From DASVDK01 sp036381125 [NCBI: Thermodesulfobacteriota bacterium] (lineage in GTDB: Bacteria; DASVDK01), in contig DASVDK010000225.1 of the NCBI GenBank assembly GCA_036381125.1, positions 1-13,578 on the forward strand: DNA of 13,578 bases, given 5' to 3'. The notes under the pieces are model-generated. The model had not been told where the DNA came from and searched no databases. It saw only the letters and a program-made list of their open reading frames with translations. Shown one piece after another: positions 13,061 to 13,578 of the stretch. Numbering within the stretch: position 1 is the first letter of the stretch; each line of letters opens with the position of its first letter. A program made the translations under genes and the position numbers.

Positions 13061-13578
13061 ATGGGATCCGGCATCGAAACCCGCCTCGCCTCGCGCCGTC
13101 GGCGCACCGGCGAGGCGACACGAAGGACGGTCTCCAAAGCGGACGGAGGTGCGGCCTCCGGTCCGGCCCTCGCCGCGCGGTCCGCGCGATCGGGCAAAGA
13201 GGAGTCGCCACGTCGGCCTCAAGTCAAGGCACTCGACAAGGCGCTCAGGATCCTCTCGTATCTGGGCTCCGTCGGTCGCGACTCCGGCGTCCATGAGGTC
13301 GCCCGCGGGGTGGGCCTGCATCCCAGCACCGCCTATCGGCTCCTGACCGTGCTGGCTCGCCATCAGTTCGTGCAGCCGGCACCCGAGCCGGGCCGGTACG
13401 GGCTCGGCCTCCGGCTCCTCGAGCTCGGCAACAGGGTCCTCGACTCCCTCGAGGTCCGCGCCAAGGCGAGGCCCATTCTCGAAGAGTTGATGGCGAAGAC
13501 GCGCGAGACCGTCTTCCTCATGATGCTCGACGGTAACGCCGGGATCTATGTGGAGCGGATCGAGAGTCCGCAGCGCAT
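13061..13578 (+). CDS. IclR-family transcriptional regulator, 3' end beyond window
   Basis: The frame from ATG 13061 stays open to the window end: 172 codons plus two bases. Residues 54-125 form the IclR winged helix, with Ala-Leu-Asp-Lys-Ala-Leu-Arg-Ile-Leu at 57-65, a helix-turn-helix at about 74-97 (Val-Gly-Leu-His-Pro-Ser-Thr-Ala-Tyr-Arg-Leu-Leu) and Arg-Tyr-Gly-Leu-Gly-Leu-Arg-Leu-Leu-Glu-Leu-Gly at 112-123. From about 135 the effector-binding (GAF-like) domain begins. IclR proteins bind DNA as dimers and respond to small organic acids. The first 52 residues are an Arg/Ala/Ser-rich extension longer than usual, and no other ATG, GTG or TTG start is available before the DNA-binding domain. 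GAGGGG lies 11 bases upstream, a rather wide spacing. It probably controls the DapA-like gene before it. Confidence 0.92.
   Translation, partial: MGSGIETRLASRRRRTGEATRRTVSKADGGAASGPALAARSARSGKEESPRRPQVKALDKALRILSYLGSVGRDSGVHEVARGVGLHPSTAYRLLTVLARHQFVQPAPEPGRYGLGLRLLELGNRVLDSLEVRAKARPILEELMAKTRETVFLMMLDGNAGIYVERIESPQR

Overview
This is a GC-rich (about 70% G+C by eye), densely packed bacterial window with 17 protein genes. Most overlap by 1-4 bases or sit within 25 bases of a neighbour. I see no tRNA, rRNA, CRISPR array, insertion sequence or phage gene. Very high GC, frequent GTG starts, an orphan Liv-type binding protein, a single-subunit molybdopterin oxidoreductase and an IclR/DapA-like pair fit an uncultured soil or subsurface lineage such as Rokubacteria/Methylomirabilota. 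That placement is inference and nothing in the window proves it.

Layout. (1) Positions 1-1447, plus strand: the tail of a possible lipoprotein, a pterin-4a-carbinolamine dehydratase and an exported probable beta-barrel protein. (2) Positions 1451-3712, minus strand: a four-helix CopD-like membrane protein, a one-domain rhodanese, a Liv-type substrate-binding protein and an 86-residue unknown, apparently one transcription unit. It meets the beta-barrel gene head-on with only three bases between the stop codons. (3) Positions 3754-4456: a strong GC hairpin and a secreted low-complexity protein, minus strand. (4) Positions 4590-8391, minus strand: a compact operon in the order Rrf2 regulator, TusA-like protein, CobO, A-type Fe-S carrier, MoaA and Mrp ATPase. 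A sigma70-like promoter lies just upstream of the Rrf2 gene. (5) Positions 8476-11909, minus strand: a molybdopterin oxidoreductase whose stop overlaps the start of a radical SAM protein with an unusual Cx8Cx2C cluster motif. (6) Positions 11910-12122: a divergent control region with stacked inverted repeats, a TTGACG promoter and an AT-rich island. (7) Positions 12123-13578, plus strand: a DapA-superfamily lyase and an IclR regulator cut off by the window end.

How they may work together. Regions 4 and 5 read as a metallo-cofactor neighbourhood. MoaA starts molybdopterin synthesis, the A-type carrier and Mrp deliver Fe-S clusters (needed by MoaA, the radical SAM protein and the oxidoreductase), a TusA-like protein could handle sulfur, and an Rrf2 protein with four cysteines could sense cluster status. 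The likely client is the adjacent molybdopterin oxidoreductase/radical SAM pair, whose substrate I cannot name. That pair is the best candidate in the window for an undescribed activity. The DapA-like enzyme has lost the usual active-site Tyr and Thr residues but keeps the Schiff-base lysine, so it is probably not a dihydrodipicolinate synthase. It is probably controlled by the IclR protein beside it.
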